DNA from: Chloroflexota bacterium
GTDB lineage: Bacteria > Chloroflexota > Anaerolineae > UBA4142
Direction of reading: 5' to 3'
Length of the DNA: 43,645 bases
Assembly: GCA_016223105.1 (NCBI GenBank)
Contig: JACRPR010000006.1
Span: forward strand, 1-43,645
Positions 16,926 to 24,150 of this stretch are shown piece by piece (the first letter of the stretch is position 1; every line of letters begins with the position of its first letter). The notes below the pieces were generated by a model. That model was not told the DNA's origin. It did not search any database and saw only the letters and a list, made by a program, of their open reading frames with translations. The translations under genes and the position numbers were made by a program.

Positions 16926-18380
16926 TTAGCCGATTTTCATTTCCTTCATCTCGCGTTCCATTTTCCAAAAGGTAGCGGGCTTGGCGTCCAGCACGTCGTG
17001 CAGATTCGTCATTCGCAAACTGACGTTGCCGCGATGCTGGAAATGCCACTCGGTAATTTCGGAACTGATGTCCGACATCGCGCGGGCGTCGGGCGTGACG
17101 ATGAAAAAGCGACCGCCGGTCACCTTGAAATACTTGCCCCATTTGTCCCGGCGTTGATCGCGGTTCTTGGGCGTCGCGCGTTCGCACTCGATATACAGGA
17201 TCGCGCCGCTTTTGAGTTGCACCGCGACATCGGCTTCGTAGCGTTTGTCGCCTTCCAACCCAACCGCGACCGGAAAAATATCGACGCGCTCGATCGGTTC
17301 GGGATATTTTTCCAGAAACACATCGCGCGTGCCCAAAATCAAAACGACATGCTCCGGCGTATCGTGCGCTTTGAGCAGGCGATCCAATTCCGACGGCGCG
17401 GGTTCCACCCCAAGCACACGCGTCGCGGCGATGCGCCCCGCGTCGCTTAACCGAATCAAATGCGGCGCGCGCCCCATGCCGATTTCACTGCGCGGCTTGA
17501 CGACCTCGATGAGCGCGGCTTTTTCCGCGTCCTCGAACGCGCGATTCACGCGCAGGTGATTCGGTTGTCCATCCCCGACGCCGCACTCGGTTGCGAGGAT
17601 GCGCGCCAGGCGCGGACGCTCGCACACTCCCCGCGTCGCGAGCAGAACGATCAATTGACGCGCGCCTTCGCGCCATTCGGCTCCGACCGCGTTGAGCGGA
17701 TCGTCGCCGTTCGACGATGATATGATGCGCGCGGGAGCCGTAACCGGTTTCGCAATCGGGAACGCGGCAACCGGTGGGGCGATAACCGGGCTCGGTGTCG
17801 GCGTAGCGACCGCCGGGGTTTCAACCGGCACGGCAACCGCGCGCGCCTGGGTTAGATGATCCATCTGCTTCCGCAATTCGCCGAGTTCCGTTTTTGCCGT
17901 CGCGTGATCGCGCCAGGTCGTTTCCATTTGGGCGCGCGTTTTTTGAGTTTCCGCCTCTGCCACGCGCGCGCGTTCTTCCGCGGCGCGCCGCGCCGCGCGT
18001 TCGCTTTCGACTTCGGCGTACAGGCGCTCGACCAACGGATTCTTCGTCCACTCGGACGCGGCACTGCCCAGGATTTGCTGAATCACGCGTTCGCGATTCG
18101 CCACATCCAGACCGTCCGCGAACGCAGTCAAACGGCGTACTTTGTCCGTCGCCGCGTTGATGATCAGATGCGCGATCGGCGCGGTCGTCAATTTTTTGTA
18201 CGCGTGCGGTTCGTCGCCCGCCGCGCCGATGAGCGCTTCGGGCACGAACGCCTGCCCGATCCCGATGACGAGACCGCGCAAGTTGTCCAGGTCGCCGCGC
18301 GCGGTCGCGAGTTCGCGTTGCGCTTCGGTGAGCGCGCGTTGCAACTGCGCGGCGTTGAGCGTGTTGCGGTCGTCGTCCAT
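16926..18380 (-). CDS. Hypothetical protein: coiled coil, winged helix and C-terminal nuclease-like domain
   Basis: A 484-residue protein. Residues 1-180 are helical with a long coiled coil (about 115-180), then a Pro/Ala/Thr linker (181-220), a winged-helix-like region (about 235-315, ending HLIRLSDAGR) and a C-terminal domain (335-470) with RYEADVAVQLKSGAILYIECER and KWGKYFKVTGGRFFIVTPD. The last part resembles the restriction-endonuclease-like fold of replication-relaxation proteins of plasmids and ICEs: Glu/Asp at 382-384, Glu398 and Glu400, lysines after. That would suit DNA relaxation or a nicking accessory role. The start overlaps the previous stop (TGATG). Function is inferred, not established. 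Confidence 0.6.
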   Translation of the reverse strand: MDDDRNTLNAAQLQRALTEAQRELATARGDLDNLRGLVIGIGQAFVPEALIGAAGDEPHAYKKLTTAPIAHLIINAATDKVRRLTAFADGLDVANRERVIQQILGSAASEWTKNPLVERLYAEVESERAARRAAEERARVAEAETQKTRAQMETTWRDHATAKTELGELRKQMDHLTQARAVAVPVETPAVATPTPSPVIAPPVAAFPIAKPVTAPARIISSSNGDDPLNAVGAEWREGARQLIVLLATRGVCERPRLARILATECGVGDGQPNHLRVNRAFEDAEKAALIEVVKPRSEIGMGRAPHLIRLSDAGRIAATRVLGVEPAPSELDRLLKAHDTPEHVVLILGTRDVFLEKYPEPIERVDIFPVAVGLEGDKRYEADVAVQLKSGAILYIECERATPKNRDQRRDKWGKYFKVTGGRFFIVTPDARAMSDISSEITEWHFQHRGNVSLRMTNLHDVLDAKPATFWKMEREMKEMKIG

Positions 18381-19030
18381 CAGCGCGTCCCGGTCACGGT
18401 TTTTGTCGCGGTGAGCGTTGCGGTCGCGGTCAGGGTCGCGGTCGGCGTGAAGGTGGGCGTGAACGTCGCGGTTGCGGTCGGCGTCGCCGTCGGACGCGCG
18501 TTGCCGAGCGCGACCTGGTAATCCTCTTTCGCGACGCCGAGTTTTTCCTTCGCGTCCTGCGCCGCGACAAGCGCGGCTTGGCGCGTCGCTTCGTCGGAGC
18601 GTCCCGCGAACGCGAGCGTCCGGTCCGCCAGGTCGAGGTGAGCGACGACCGCCGCGCGCACGGATTGATCGAACGCCGCGAGCGGCGCGGGCACGCGCGC
18701 GCGTTCGATCTCGCGCGCGGGCGCGTCGAGGTTCGTTTTCGCGGCGCGCGCTTTTTCGGCGACGCGAAACACATTCGCCGCGCTTCCGCCCGCGCGCGCC
18801 GGGACGAGCAAATCATCGAGCGCGCTGCGTTCACGCTCGAGCGTCGCGAGCCAGCGCGCGCTCGCGTCGAGATAATTCTTGATGTCAAGATTCTCGCGCG
18901 TGAGCAACAGCGATTCGCCGCGCAGGGTCGGCGTCACCGCGAGTCCGATCGGAAACGCGGCGATCAACGCGACGACGGCGAGAACGAGCAAAAGATGATG
19001 GCGTTCGATGACGATTGGTTCGTCGTTCAT
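18380..19030 (-). CDS. Membrane-anchored helical protein with Thr-rich tail
   Basis: A 216-residue protein starting at the ATG at 19030 (AAGGAG four bases upstream). One N-terminal membrane segment (HHLLLVLAVVALIAAFPIGLAV) is followed by a long Ala/Arg/Glu-rich helical region and a C-terminal tail of TATPTATATFTPT-type repeats. Such tails are frequent in Chloroflexota exported proteins. The start overlaps the end of the SSB-like gene by four bases. A domain facing outside the membrane is likely. The family is not recognised. Confidence 0.7.
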   Translation of the reverse strand: MNDEPIVIERHHLLLVLAVVALIAAFPIGLAVTPTLRGESLLLTRENLDIKNYLDASARWLATLERERSALDDLLVPARAGGSAANVFRVAEKARAAKTNLDAPAREIERARVPAPLAAFDQSVRAAVVAHLDLADRTLAFAGRSDEATRQAALVAAQDAKEKLGVAKEDYQVALGNARPTATPTATATFTPTFTPTATLTATATLTATKTVTGTR

Positions 19031-19539
19031 GCAACTCCTTCCAGCGTGAACGGCGCGGGCAGGGTGGGGGAATCTATACCGGTCAACATTGTTTCGACCT
19101 GGGACGAGACGTGCGCGATCTGATCGACGCCCCCCAAGACCCACACCCGGCGCGCGAGCATTTCGTTCGCGGTGCGCCGTTCGCCATCCTTGAGGTAATT
19201 GCGCGTTTGCCAGATCCCAACGGCGAGAATCGTCGTCCCGGCGCGCAGAATGCCGGCGAGCGCTTGGACCGCGTCGCCTTGCAGGGACACGACCGGGTAA
19301 TCCGAGTCGCGCGCCCCCTCCTCGACGATTTTGGGCGAAACGTCCTCCGGGCGGTCCACTGCGAGCGTGAGCGTCGCGATCGGTTTGCCCGCGCGCGAAA
19401 CGGCATAGCGCGGCTCGCGGCACAACGAGCCGATCACGACGACGAAATTCGTGTGGCGCACCGAACGCCGCGCGGCGTAGGATTTTGGTTTCGGTTTCCG
19501 TTGGTCCTGCTGATCGGACATTGCAATCTGGTCGGACAT
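19027..19539 (-). CDS. SSB-like OB-fold protein
   Basis: A 170-residue protein whose core NFVVVIGSLCREPRYAVSRAGKPIATLTLAVDRPED, then YPVVSLQGDAVQALAGILRAGTTILAVGIWQTRNY and RVWVLGGVD has the strand pattern of an SSB or PriB-type OB fold. It is a second such protein in the element beside the one at 14209-14574, and diverged from it. The ATG at 19539 has GGAGGAG upstream. The GTTTGTC repeat array lies in the 478-bp region upstream, so this gene may be transcribed from within or past that array. A role on single-stranded DNA of the replicon is likely. Confidence 0.75.
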   Translation of the reverse strand: MSDQIAMSDQQDQRKPKPKSYAARRSVRHTNFVVVIGSLCREPRYAVSRAGKPIATLTLAVDRPEDVSPKIVEEGARDSDYPVVSLQGDAVQALAGILRAGTTILAVGIWQTRNYLKDGERRTANEMLARRVWVLGGVDQIAHVSSQVETMLTGIDSPTLPAPFTLEGVA

Positions 19540-19662
19540 TGTGATTCTCCTCCCTGGCGCAAAATCAAACGAGCTCTTCGGCAGTCTGGCGGTCTCGGAA
19601 AGACCCATAACTTTGCGTCCCCGTCTCGCGGCGGGTTTGCCCTTTCGAATCTCGTCGAACTC

Positions 19663-19863
19663 GTTTGACGCGTTTGCCGCGTGTTTGGCATCGTTTGTCG
19701 GGCGTTTGTCACCGCCGGCGACCGTTTGTCACCGACCGTTGGTCACCCCGGCAAACGGTTTTGAGCGTTTGTCACCGTTTGACAGGGCATTTTCGAGTGT
19801 TTGACGCCCCGCGCGCCGACCGTTTGTCAGTTTGTCACCGTTTGTCGCGTTTGTCAGTTTGAC
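19663..19863. repeat. GTTTGTC repeat array behind the FtsK-like gene
   Basis: In about 200 bp the heptamer GTTTGTC occurs exactly eight times on the plus strand (19693, 19704, 19724, 19767, 19822, 19830, 19840, 19849). GTTTGAC occurs four times (19663, 19777, 19799, 19857), and single-base variants occur at 19672, 19683 and 19738. All are in the same orientation, often 8-11 bp apart. The frequent extended form is CGTTTGTCACCG. The array fills much of the non-coding region 19540-20017, directly downstream of the FtsK/TraB-like gene and upstream of an SSB-like gene. It is either an iteron origin or a translocase recognition locus. Confidence 0.88.
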
Positions 19864-20017
19864 GCGGAATCCCCCGAAAACCCTACCCTCGAAGCGCGAC
19901 CTTCGCGATCCGCGCCGAACGCGCGCGTCCCCGCGCGTCTTTTCCGCGGACAACCGCGCGCGGGAGATGGCGCGTCCCCGCGCGATCCCGTTACGCCCCG
20001 CCCCGCGCACGCGGGCG

Positions 20018-21601
20018 TTAGCCCGCGCTTTGCGCCGGCGCGAACTGCCCTGCCCCATTGAGCAGGTCGAGCGCGTGCTCCGTCAAGCGGCGGCGGTTCT
20101 GGTTTTTCGGATCCTTGGACAGCAATCCGTCGCGTTCGAGTTGCTCGGCGAGCCGGCGCGCGCCGCGCGGACCGGCGTCGGCGTTGTGTTGCTGAATATC
20201 GGCGGCGGCGAGAAAGCCGGCGTTTGCATCGCGCGCCCAGCAAAGCAGGACGCGCACCTTGTCCGGGAACGCGACCGCCGCATGCGTCGCCGCGGGTTGC
20301 CCCGCGACGCGCGCGCCGAGCGCGCGCAATTCGTCGTCGTCGAGAAAAAATCCTTGAAGCAACGTTGGCTCGGCGTCGTCGCGCAAACGCGCGAGCATCC
20401 GTCCCGGCGCGGATTCGGGAATGGTCTGCGCGCCGGGACAACCGGCGACGCGGGCACTCGTCGCATCGGCGACGCGGAACACGAACGATTTCAAGTTTTC
20501 GCTAATCACGCGCGACAACCCCTCCGCCGCGCCCGCGTACTGCGTGCCCGCCCAGAGATAGACGCCCGCGCTTCGCCCGCCGGTCGCGATGCTTTGCAGG
20601 AGTTTGTTGATCGCGCTCCGCGTCCCGGCTTGGTTAATCAAGTCGCGCGCTTCATCCACGACGACGAGCAGGTAAGGCAGGGGCTCTGCCGCGATCGCGT
20701 TGTAACTCTCTATGCTCCGGCGTTGCGCCGCGCCGAGCAAATCGTTGCGCCGATCCGTCTCGGTTTTGATGTCGCGCAAAAGTTTTTCCGCTTCGTCTAT
20801 GTCGCGCGCGACGTCGCCCCAGCGATGCGGCGCGCCTTTCCAAAAGACGAACTCGTTGCGTTTCAAATCAATCAGCGCGACGCGCAGTTGCGCGGGCGCG
20901 TTGTAGGTCAACAGCGCGGCAAGCGCGGCGTGGATCGCCGTCGTCTTGCCCGAGTTCGACATTCCGACAAAGCGCGCGTGTTTGATGGAGGGCAGAACGC
21001 GCCACACTTCGCCCTCGGCAGAGACGCCAATCGGCACGCGCAGTTTGCCGCGCAGGTCATCGCGCTCGCGCAAATCCAGCCGCGCGATTTTCGGCAGGCG
21101 CGTCGGCAATGCCGACACAACCGCGTCCGGCGCGGGCGCGACATTACCCAGGGCGACGACAAAGACCACACCGCGCCCGACGCCCGGTTGAACGCTCTCC
21201 AGGTTGTCAATGACGAACACCTCGCGCCCCAGCGTGGCGCGTAACGCGAGACGCATGCGCGCGCCCGTAACATCGTCCATGGTACAGTGATGGAAGGTTT
21301 CCGGGTCCACGACGACGACGTAATAATGCGGCAAGCCGGTCTCGCGATGAAACCGAATCGACGCGTCGGTGATCGTGGGTGTGAACATCTGTCCGTCCGC
21401 TTTGCGGTGTCCGAGCACGGCTTGGAACGTGCGTTGAAACTCGCGCGTCAATTCGTTGCCCCCCGCTTGTACGGCGGCGAGCGCGCGCGGATCGCGCACG
21501 CGCACGAGTGCGGTGTTCGGCGCGTCCGCCGGGCGCGGATTTTCGCGCCAGACGATATCGCCCCAACTATTCGATTGGTTCAACGGAATGGCTGGGTTCA
21601 T
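20018..21601 (-). CDS. FtsK/SpoIIIE/TraB-type DNA translocase
   Basis: A 527-residue DNA pump ATPase. Walker A is GMSNSGKTT (213-221) and Walker B is LLVVVDEARD (311-320). The segment after it (YLWAGTQYAGAAEGLSRVISENLKSFVFRVADATSARVAG) is the FtsK/TraB region that contains the arginine finger and DNA loop. The C-terminus (about 455-520, FLAAADIQQHNADAGPRGARRLAEQLERDGLLSKD) looks like a winged helix, as in FtsK gamma or TraB, which recognise short repeated DNA words. No membrane segment is obvious in it; the small membrane proteins upstream could anchor it. The ATG at 21601 overlaps the preceding gene by 35 bases. The stop codon lies in a GCGGGC/GCCCGC hairpin loop. Confidence 0.85.
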   Translation of the reverse strand: MNPAIPLNQSNSWGDIVWRENPRPADAPNTALVRVRDPRALAAVQAGGNELTREFQRTFQAVLGHRKADGQMFTPTITDASIRFHRETGLPHYYVVVVDPETFHHCTMDDVTGARMRLALRATLGREVFVIDNLESVQPGVGRGVVFVVALGNVAPAPDAVVSALPTRLPKIARLDLRERDDLRGKLRVPIGVSAEGEVWRVLPSIKHARFVGMSNSGKTTAIHAALAALLTYNAPAQLRVALIDLKRNEFVFWKGAPHRWGDVARDIDEAEKLLRDIKTETDRRNDLLGAAQRRSIESYNAIAAEPLPYLLVVVDEARDLINQAGTRSAINKLLQSIATGGRSAGVYLWAGTQYAGAAEGLSRVISENLKSFVFRVADATSARVAGCPGAQTIPESAPGRMLARLRDDAEPTLLQGFFLDDDELRALGARVAGQPAATHAAVAFPDKVRVLLCWARDANAGFLAAADIQQHNADAGPRGARRLAEQLERDGLLSKDPKNQNRRRLTEHALDLLNGAGQFAPAQSAG

Positions 21602-21902
21602 AATTCTTCTGCCTAGTTGCCGCGGCTTGCGCCGCAACTGCCCGATCCAATGCTTCAATCACTTCGGGATCGTCGAACACGATGCGCGTCGGCGGTAACG
21701 GCGGCTCCGCCGGTATCGCATCATCGGGAGTCGCTTGCTCGATGCGCTCGATCACCGGCGCATCGGGCGCGGGTTCCGGTTCGCGCGCGCGCGGCGCGTC
21801 TTCGACCACTTGAACGATGGTCGGCTTTTTCGCGCGCATCCATACCCAGCGCGCGAGCGCGAGCGCGAGAAGCACGACCGTAATCCCGCCCGCGACGATC
21901 AC
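21567..21902 (-). CDS. Single-pass membrane protein with TRIVFDDP motif
   Basis: A 111-residue protein with a GTG start at 21902. A membrane segment (AGGITVVLLALALARWVW) is followed by an acidic, Pro-rich cytoplasmic linker and the motif PTRIVFDDPEVIEALDRAVAAQ (from residue 71). The same TRIVFDDP motif occurs in the lipoprotein encoded at 22511-23410. The gene lies in the same frame as the preceding gene, separated from it only by one TAA and six codons. No clear Shine-Dalgarno is seen. It overlaps the FtsK-like gene, which suggests the two work together at the membrane. Confidence 0.65.
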   Translation of the reverse strand: MIVAGGITVVLLALALARWVWMRAKKPTIVQVVEDAPRAREPEPAPDAPVIERIEQATPDDAIPAEPPLPPTRIVFDDPEVIEALDRAVAAQAAATRQKNYEPSHSVEPIE

Positions 21903-21920
21903 GCCGAGCGTCGTCGCGCG

Positions 21921-22514
21921 TTAGACGAACAACTGTTGTTGGCGCGCGTCCTCCGCGCGTTGAACGGCGACCTGGGTCGCGGTCCGTTCGGCGCGGATGG
22001 TCGCGGTCGCTTCGGCGTACGCGGTCGCCGTCGCGCGCGCTTCCGCCGTCGCCGTCGCTTGTGCGCGCGCGGTTGCGGTCGCCTCAGCGTGCGCGGTCGC
22101 AGTTTGCTCCGCGCGCATCGTCGCGGTGGCGCGCGCCTGCGCGGTCGCGGTTTGTTCTGCGCGCGCGGTTGCCGTCGCGCGCGCATCCTCGGCTTGCCGC
22201 GTGAGCGCGACGCGCGTCTGCTCCAACGCGGTCCGGGTTTGTTCCACCGCGATGGCTTGCGCGGTCGCGCGCTCGGCGGCGATCTGCGCGTCGCGCGCGT
22301 CGCGGGTTTGTTGCGCGTTGCGCGCCTCGCGCGTTTGCGTGCCCGCGGCTTCGCGCGTGCGTTGCGCGATCGCATTCAACGCGGCGTCGAGCGTCGGGTC
22401 CTGTGCAACCGCGACGCGTGGCGATGTCGCGGACGCGAATAACGCCAGCGCGAACAGAAACACGATCGGCGCGCCGACTGCGCTGAGAGTGCGTATCCCG
22501 CGCCACGGTTTCAT
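21921..22514 (-). CDS. Exported Ala/Thr-rich octapeptide-repeat protein
   Basis: A 197-residue protein with an N-terminal signal or anchor (IVFLFALALFASATSPRVAVAQ) and a mature part that is almost wholly Ala, Thr, Arg, Glu and Gln. Residues 110-181 are nine exact-length octads of the form xAxxTATA (RAEQTATA, QARATATM, HAEATATA, EARATATA). Eight-residue phasing is not the usual heptad. It starts inside the ATGA overlap with the previous gene and ends in TAA, beyond which the frame stays open into the next gene. It probably forms a rigid rod outside the membrane. The family is not recognised. Confidence 0.7.
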   Translation of the reverse strand: MKPWRGIRTLSAVGAPIVFLFALALFASATSPRVAVAQDPTLDAALNAIAQRTREAAGTQTREARNAQQTRDARDAQIAAERATAQAIAVEQTRTALEQTRVALTRQAEDARATATARAEQTATAQARATATMRAEQTATAHAEATATARAQATATAEARATATAYAEATATIRAERTATQVAVQRAEDARQQQLFV

Positions 22515-23410
22515 TTGACAACCTCGGTCTCGCGTTCGATCGTTACGAACGGATCAGGTGCAGGCGCGTTGCCGTCCAACAAAAGCGGTTGGCTTTGTTG
22601 TTGTTGAATGTGTGTCGCGAATGCGGCGAGCGTCGCGGGATCGTCGAAGACGATGCGCGTCGTGGGCAAGCCCGGTGTTTGCGCCGGCGCGGTCGGTGCG
22701 CGTTTGAAAATGTCAAAGACGCCCTGGCGCGCTTTACGTTCCTCGACCGCGTGACCAGGACGCATCAACGCGGCGGTTGCCGTCGTCGCTTGCGCGGCTT
22801 GCGCGGCAATGAGCAATTGCTCCGCGGTCGCGCCGTTGTCGGTCGTGTGAATTTGCGGCTCTGGCATCTCTGTCCATTGTCCATGCCGAACCCAATTCCA
22901 ACTGCGCCGAATGTGCCACAAGCGATCGCGCGTTTGGCGCGGCAACGCGAGCGCGGGACCGATCATCCGCGCGGGATCCACGAGGATGCCGCTCTGCGCG
23001 TCCACATACGCGGGCAGTTGCCCGGACGCGTCGCGTGTGATGTAACCCGCGCGCGTGCGAACCAGGTGTGCGACGCCGGTCCCGATCATTCCGAGCACGA
23101 TCACAAAACCCAGGAACGCGAACACCCAAATCCACTCGCGCGCATTGCCGGACGCGGCTTGCGTTTCGGTTTGCGAAATCGCCGCGGCGATGACCGCGGG
23201 TTGCACGGTCGCGGTCGCAATCGCCTGGCGACTAATCGCGGTCGCGGTGCCTGACAGGGCGACCGCTTCCAGGGCTTTGGTCGCGTTCGAGCGATCCAGG
23301 ATGACCGTGGCTTGCGCGAAATCCTGCGGCGATGGTGTGGCGGGTGTGCACGCGATCAGCGCGAACATGCCAACCAGAATCGCCGCGCCGATGATCCCCA
23401 ATCCTTTCAT
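22511..23410 (-). CDS. Lipobox-containing membrane protein with TRIVFDDP motif
   Basis: A 299-residue protein. The N-terminus has a signal peptide with lipobox ALIAC (Cys21), an external Ala/Thr-rich helical part (25-90), a second membrane segment (WIWVFAFLGFVIVLGMIGTGVAHLV, 93-117) and a cytoplasmic domain that ends with a Pro/Ala linker and LPTTRIVFDDPATLAAFATHIQQQQ (from residue 249). The same motif ends the small protein at 21567-21902. The ATG at 23410 lies in an ATGA overlap with the preceding gene, with GAGG upstream. A structural or scaffolding role at the membrane beside the FtsK-like pump is a reasonable guess. Confidence 0.7.
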   Translation of the reverse strand: MKGLGIIGAAILVGMFALIACTPATPSPQDFAQATVILDRSNATKALEAVALSGTATAISRQAIATATVQPAVIAAAISQTETQAASGNAREWIWVFAFLGFVIVLGMIGTGVAHLVRTRAGYITRDASGQLPAYVDAQSGILVDPARMIGPALALPRQTRDRLWHIRRSWNWVRHGQWTEMPEPQIHTTDNGATAEQLLIAAQAAQATTATAALMRPGHAVEERKARQGVFDIFKRAPTAPAQTPGLPTTRIVFDDPATLAAFATHIQQQQSQPLLLDGNAPAPDPFVTIERETEVVK

Positions 23411-23646
23411 CTCGACCTCGTTTCCCGCCGTAGCATCACGCCGATGCCAATCACGCCGCCAATCACCGCGAGCCAAATCCCGCATGCGAAGAGCGTCACA
23501 ACTGCCGTCGCGAGCCAAGCGAGCGCGCTTGTCACCCACGGCGCGCGCGCCAAACTGACGATCAACTGGATGGTTAGACAAACGAACGGCAGCCAGAACA
23601 TCAACCGCCATCCGCGCGCGCGTCGCTCAAATTCGGTTTGCGTCAT
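23407..23646 (-). CDS. Small two-helix membrane protein
   Basis: A 79-residue protein with a basic N-terminus (TQTEFERRARGWR), two hydrophobic segments (LMFWLPFVCLTIQLIVSLA and ALAWLATAVVTLFACGIWLAVIGGVIGIGVML) and the basic tail RRETRSR. It overlaps both neighbours by four bases (ATGA), the mark of a tightly packed operon. The family is not recognised; it resembles small membrane partners encoded in conjugation or secretion clusters. Confidence 0.7.
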   Translation of the reverse strand: MTQTEFERRARGWRLMFWLPFVCLTIQLIVSLARAPWVTSALAWLATAVVTLFACGIWLAVIGGVIGIGVMLRRETRSR

Positions 23647-23831
23647 CGCCGCGCCTTCTCCGTCGCGCCGACGCCGCGCGCGACGACGTTCAAGAGTTCG
23701 ATATTACGCCGACCGCGCGGCAACTTTTCGAGTCGTTGGAAAAACTCGACGAGATGCGCGTGCTTGCACGTCAACCGCACACGCAACAATCGCGTATAGA
23801 TGGTAGATGGTTTCGGACCTCGCATGCCCAT
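23643..23831 (-). CDS. Small ribbon-helix-helix-like protein (ParR paralog)
   Basis: A 62-residue basic protein. After RGPKPSTIYTR comes a strand-helix-helix pattern, LLRVRLTCKHAHLVEFFQRLEKLPRGRRNIELLNVVARGV, that aligns by eye with the protein at 23902-24150 (RIFRVQFS... DLIRFFEAIPARRLSSALKTALRAGG). Both look like ParR or MetJ-type ribbon-helix-helix DNA binders. The ATG at 23831 has AGAGG before it; an upstream ATG at 23888 would lie inside the palindromes. The two 21-bp palindromes directly upstream are the obvious binding sites. Confidence 0.65.
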   Translation of the reverse strand: MGMRGPKPSTIYTRLLRVRLTCKHAHLVEFFQRLEKLPRGRRNIELLNVVARGVGATEKARR

Positions 23832-23847
23832 ATTTGCCTCTGGTTTT

Positions 23848-23895
23848 ATTTTTTGTGGCACAAAAAATAGACTGAATTTTTGTGCCACAAAAAAT
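23848..23895. promoter_or_regulatory. Two 21-bp palindromes, candidate parC or operator
   Basis: Two near-identical palindromes lie between the two ParR-like genes. The first (23848-23868) is a perfect odd palindrome, ATTTTTTGTG-G-CACAAAAAAT. The second (23875-23895) is AATTTTTGTG-C-CACAAAAAAT. Their centres are 27 bp apart and they are also inverted copies of each other. They stand 17-64 bp upstream of the start at 23831, at promoter distance, in AT-rich DNA within a GC-rich region. A terminator is less likely because each copy is palindromic by itself and the pair is evenly spaced. Confidence 0.75.
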
Positions 23896-23901
23896 CACTC
23901 G

Positions 23902-24150
23902 TTACGCAAAGAAACTATCCACTGAATCAAGCAATTCGTCCTCGTCGTCCTCGTCTGCTGTCTGTGCCGCGCGCATCCCGCCCGCGCGGAGCGCTGTTTT
24001 GAGCGCGGATGATAAACGTCGCGCGGGAATCGCCTCGAAAAATCTAATCAAATCATCCTCTTCGCCTTCACGCAAAGAGAATTGAACGCGAAAGATTCGC
24101 ACGCGGCAGGCGAGTCGAGGACGACCTCTAATCGCTTGGGTCTTGGACAT
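23902..24150 (-). CDS. ParR-like ribbon-helix-helix partition adaptor
   Basis: An 82-residue protein directly downstream of the ParM-like gene and overlapping it by 23 bases. The N-terminus is basic (KTQAIRGRPRLACRVRIFRVQF), followed by two helices (EEDDLIRFFEAIPARRLSSALKTALRAGG) in a ribbon-helix-helix pattern and an acidic tail (DEDDEDELLDSVDSFFA). In type II partition systems ParR binds the centromere through its RHH domain and the ParM filament through its C-terminus; the tail here could serve that. The ATG at 24150 has AAGGA upstream and is preferred over the ATGs at 24156 and 24168. Confidence 0.72.
   Translation of the reverse strand: MSKTQAIRGRPRLACRVRIFRVQFSLREGEEDDLIRFFEAIPARRLSSALKTALRAGGMRAAQTADEDDEDELLDSVDSFFA

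Noticed and set aside
19832..21244. 470-codon plus-strand frame opposite the FtsK-like gene
   Set aside because: It is a shadow of the pump gene; it begins inside the GTTTGTC array and has no ribosome site.
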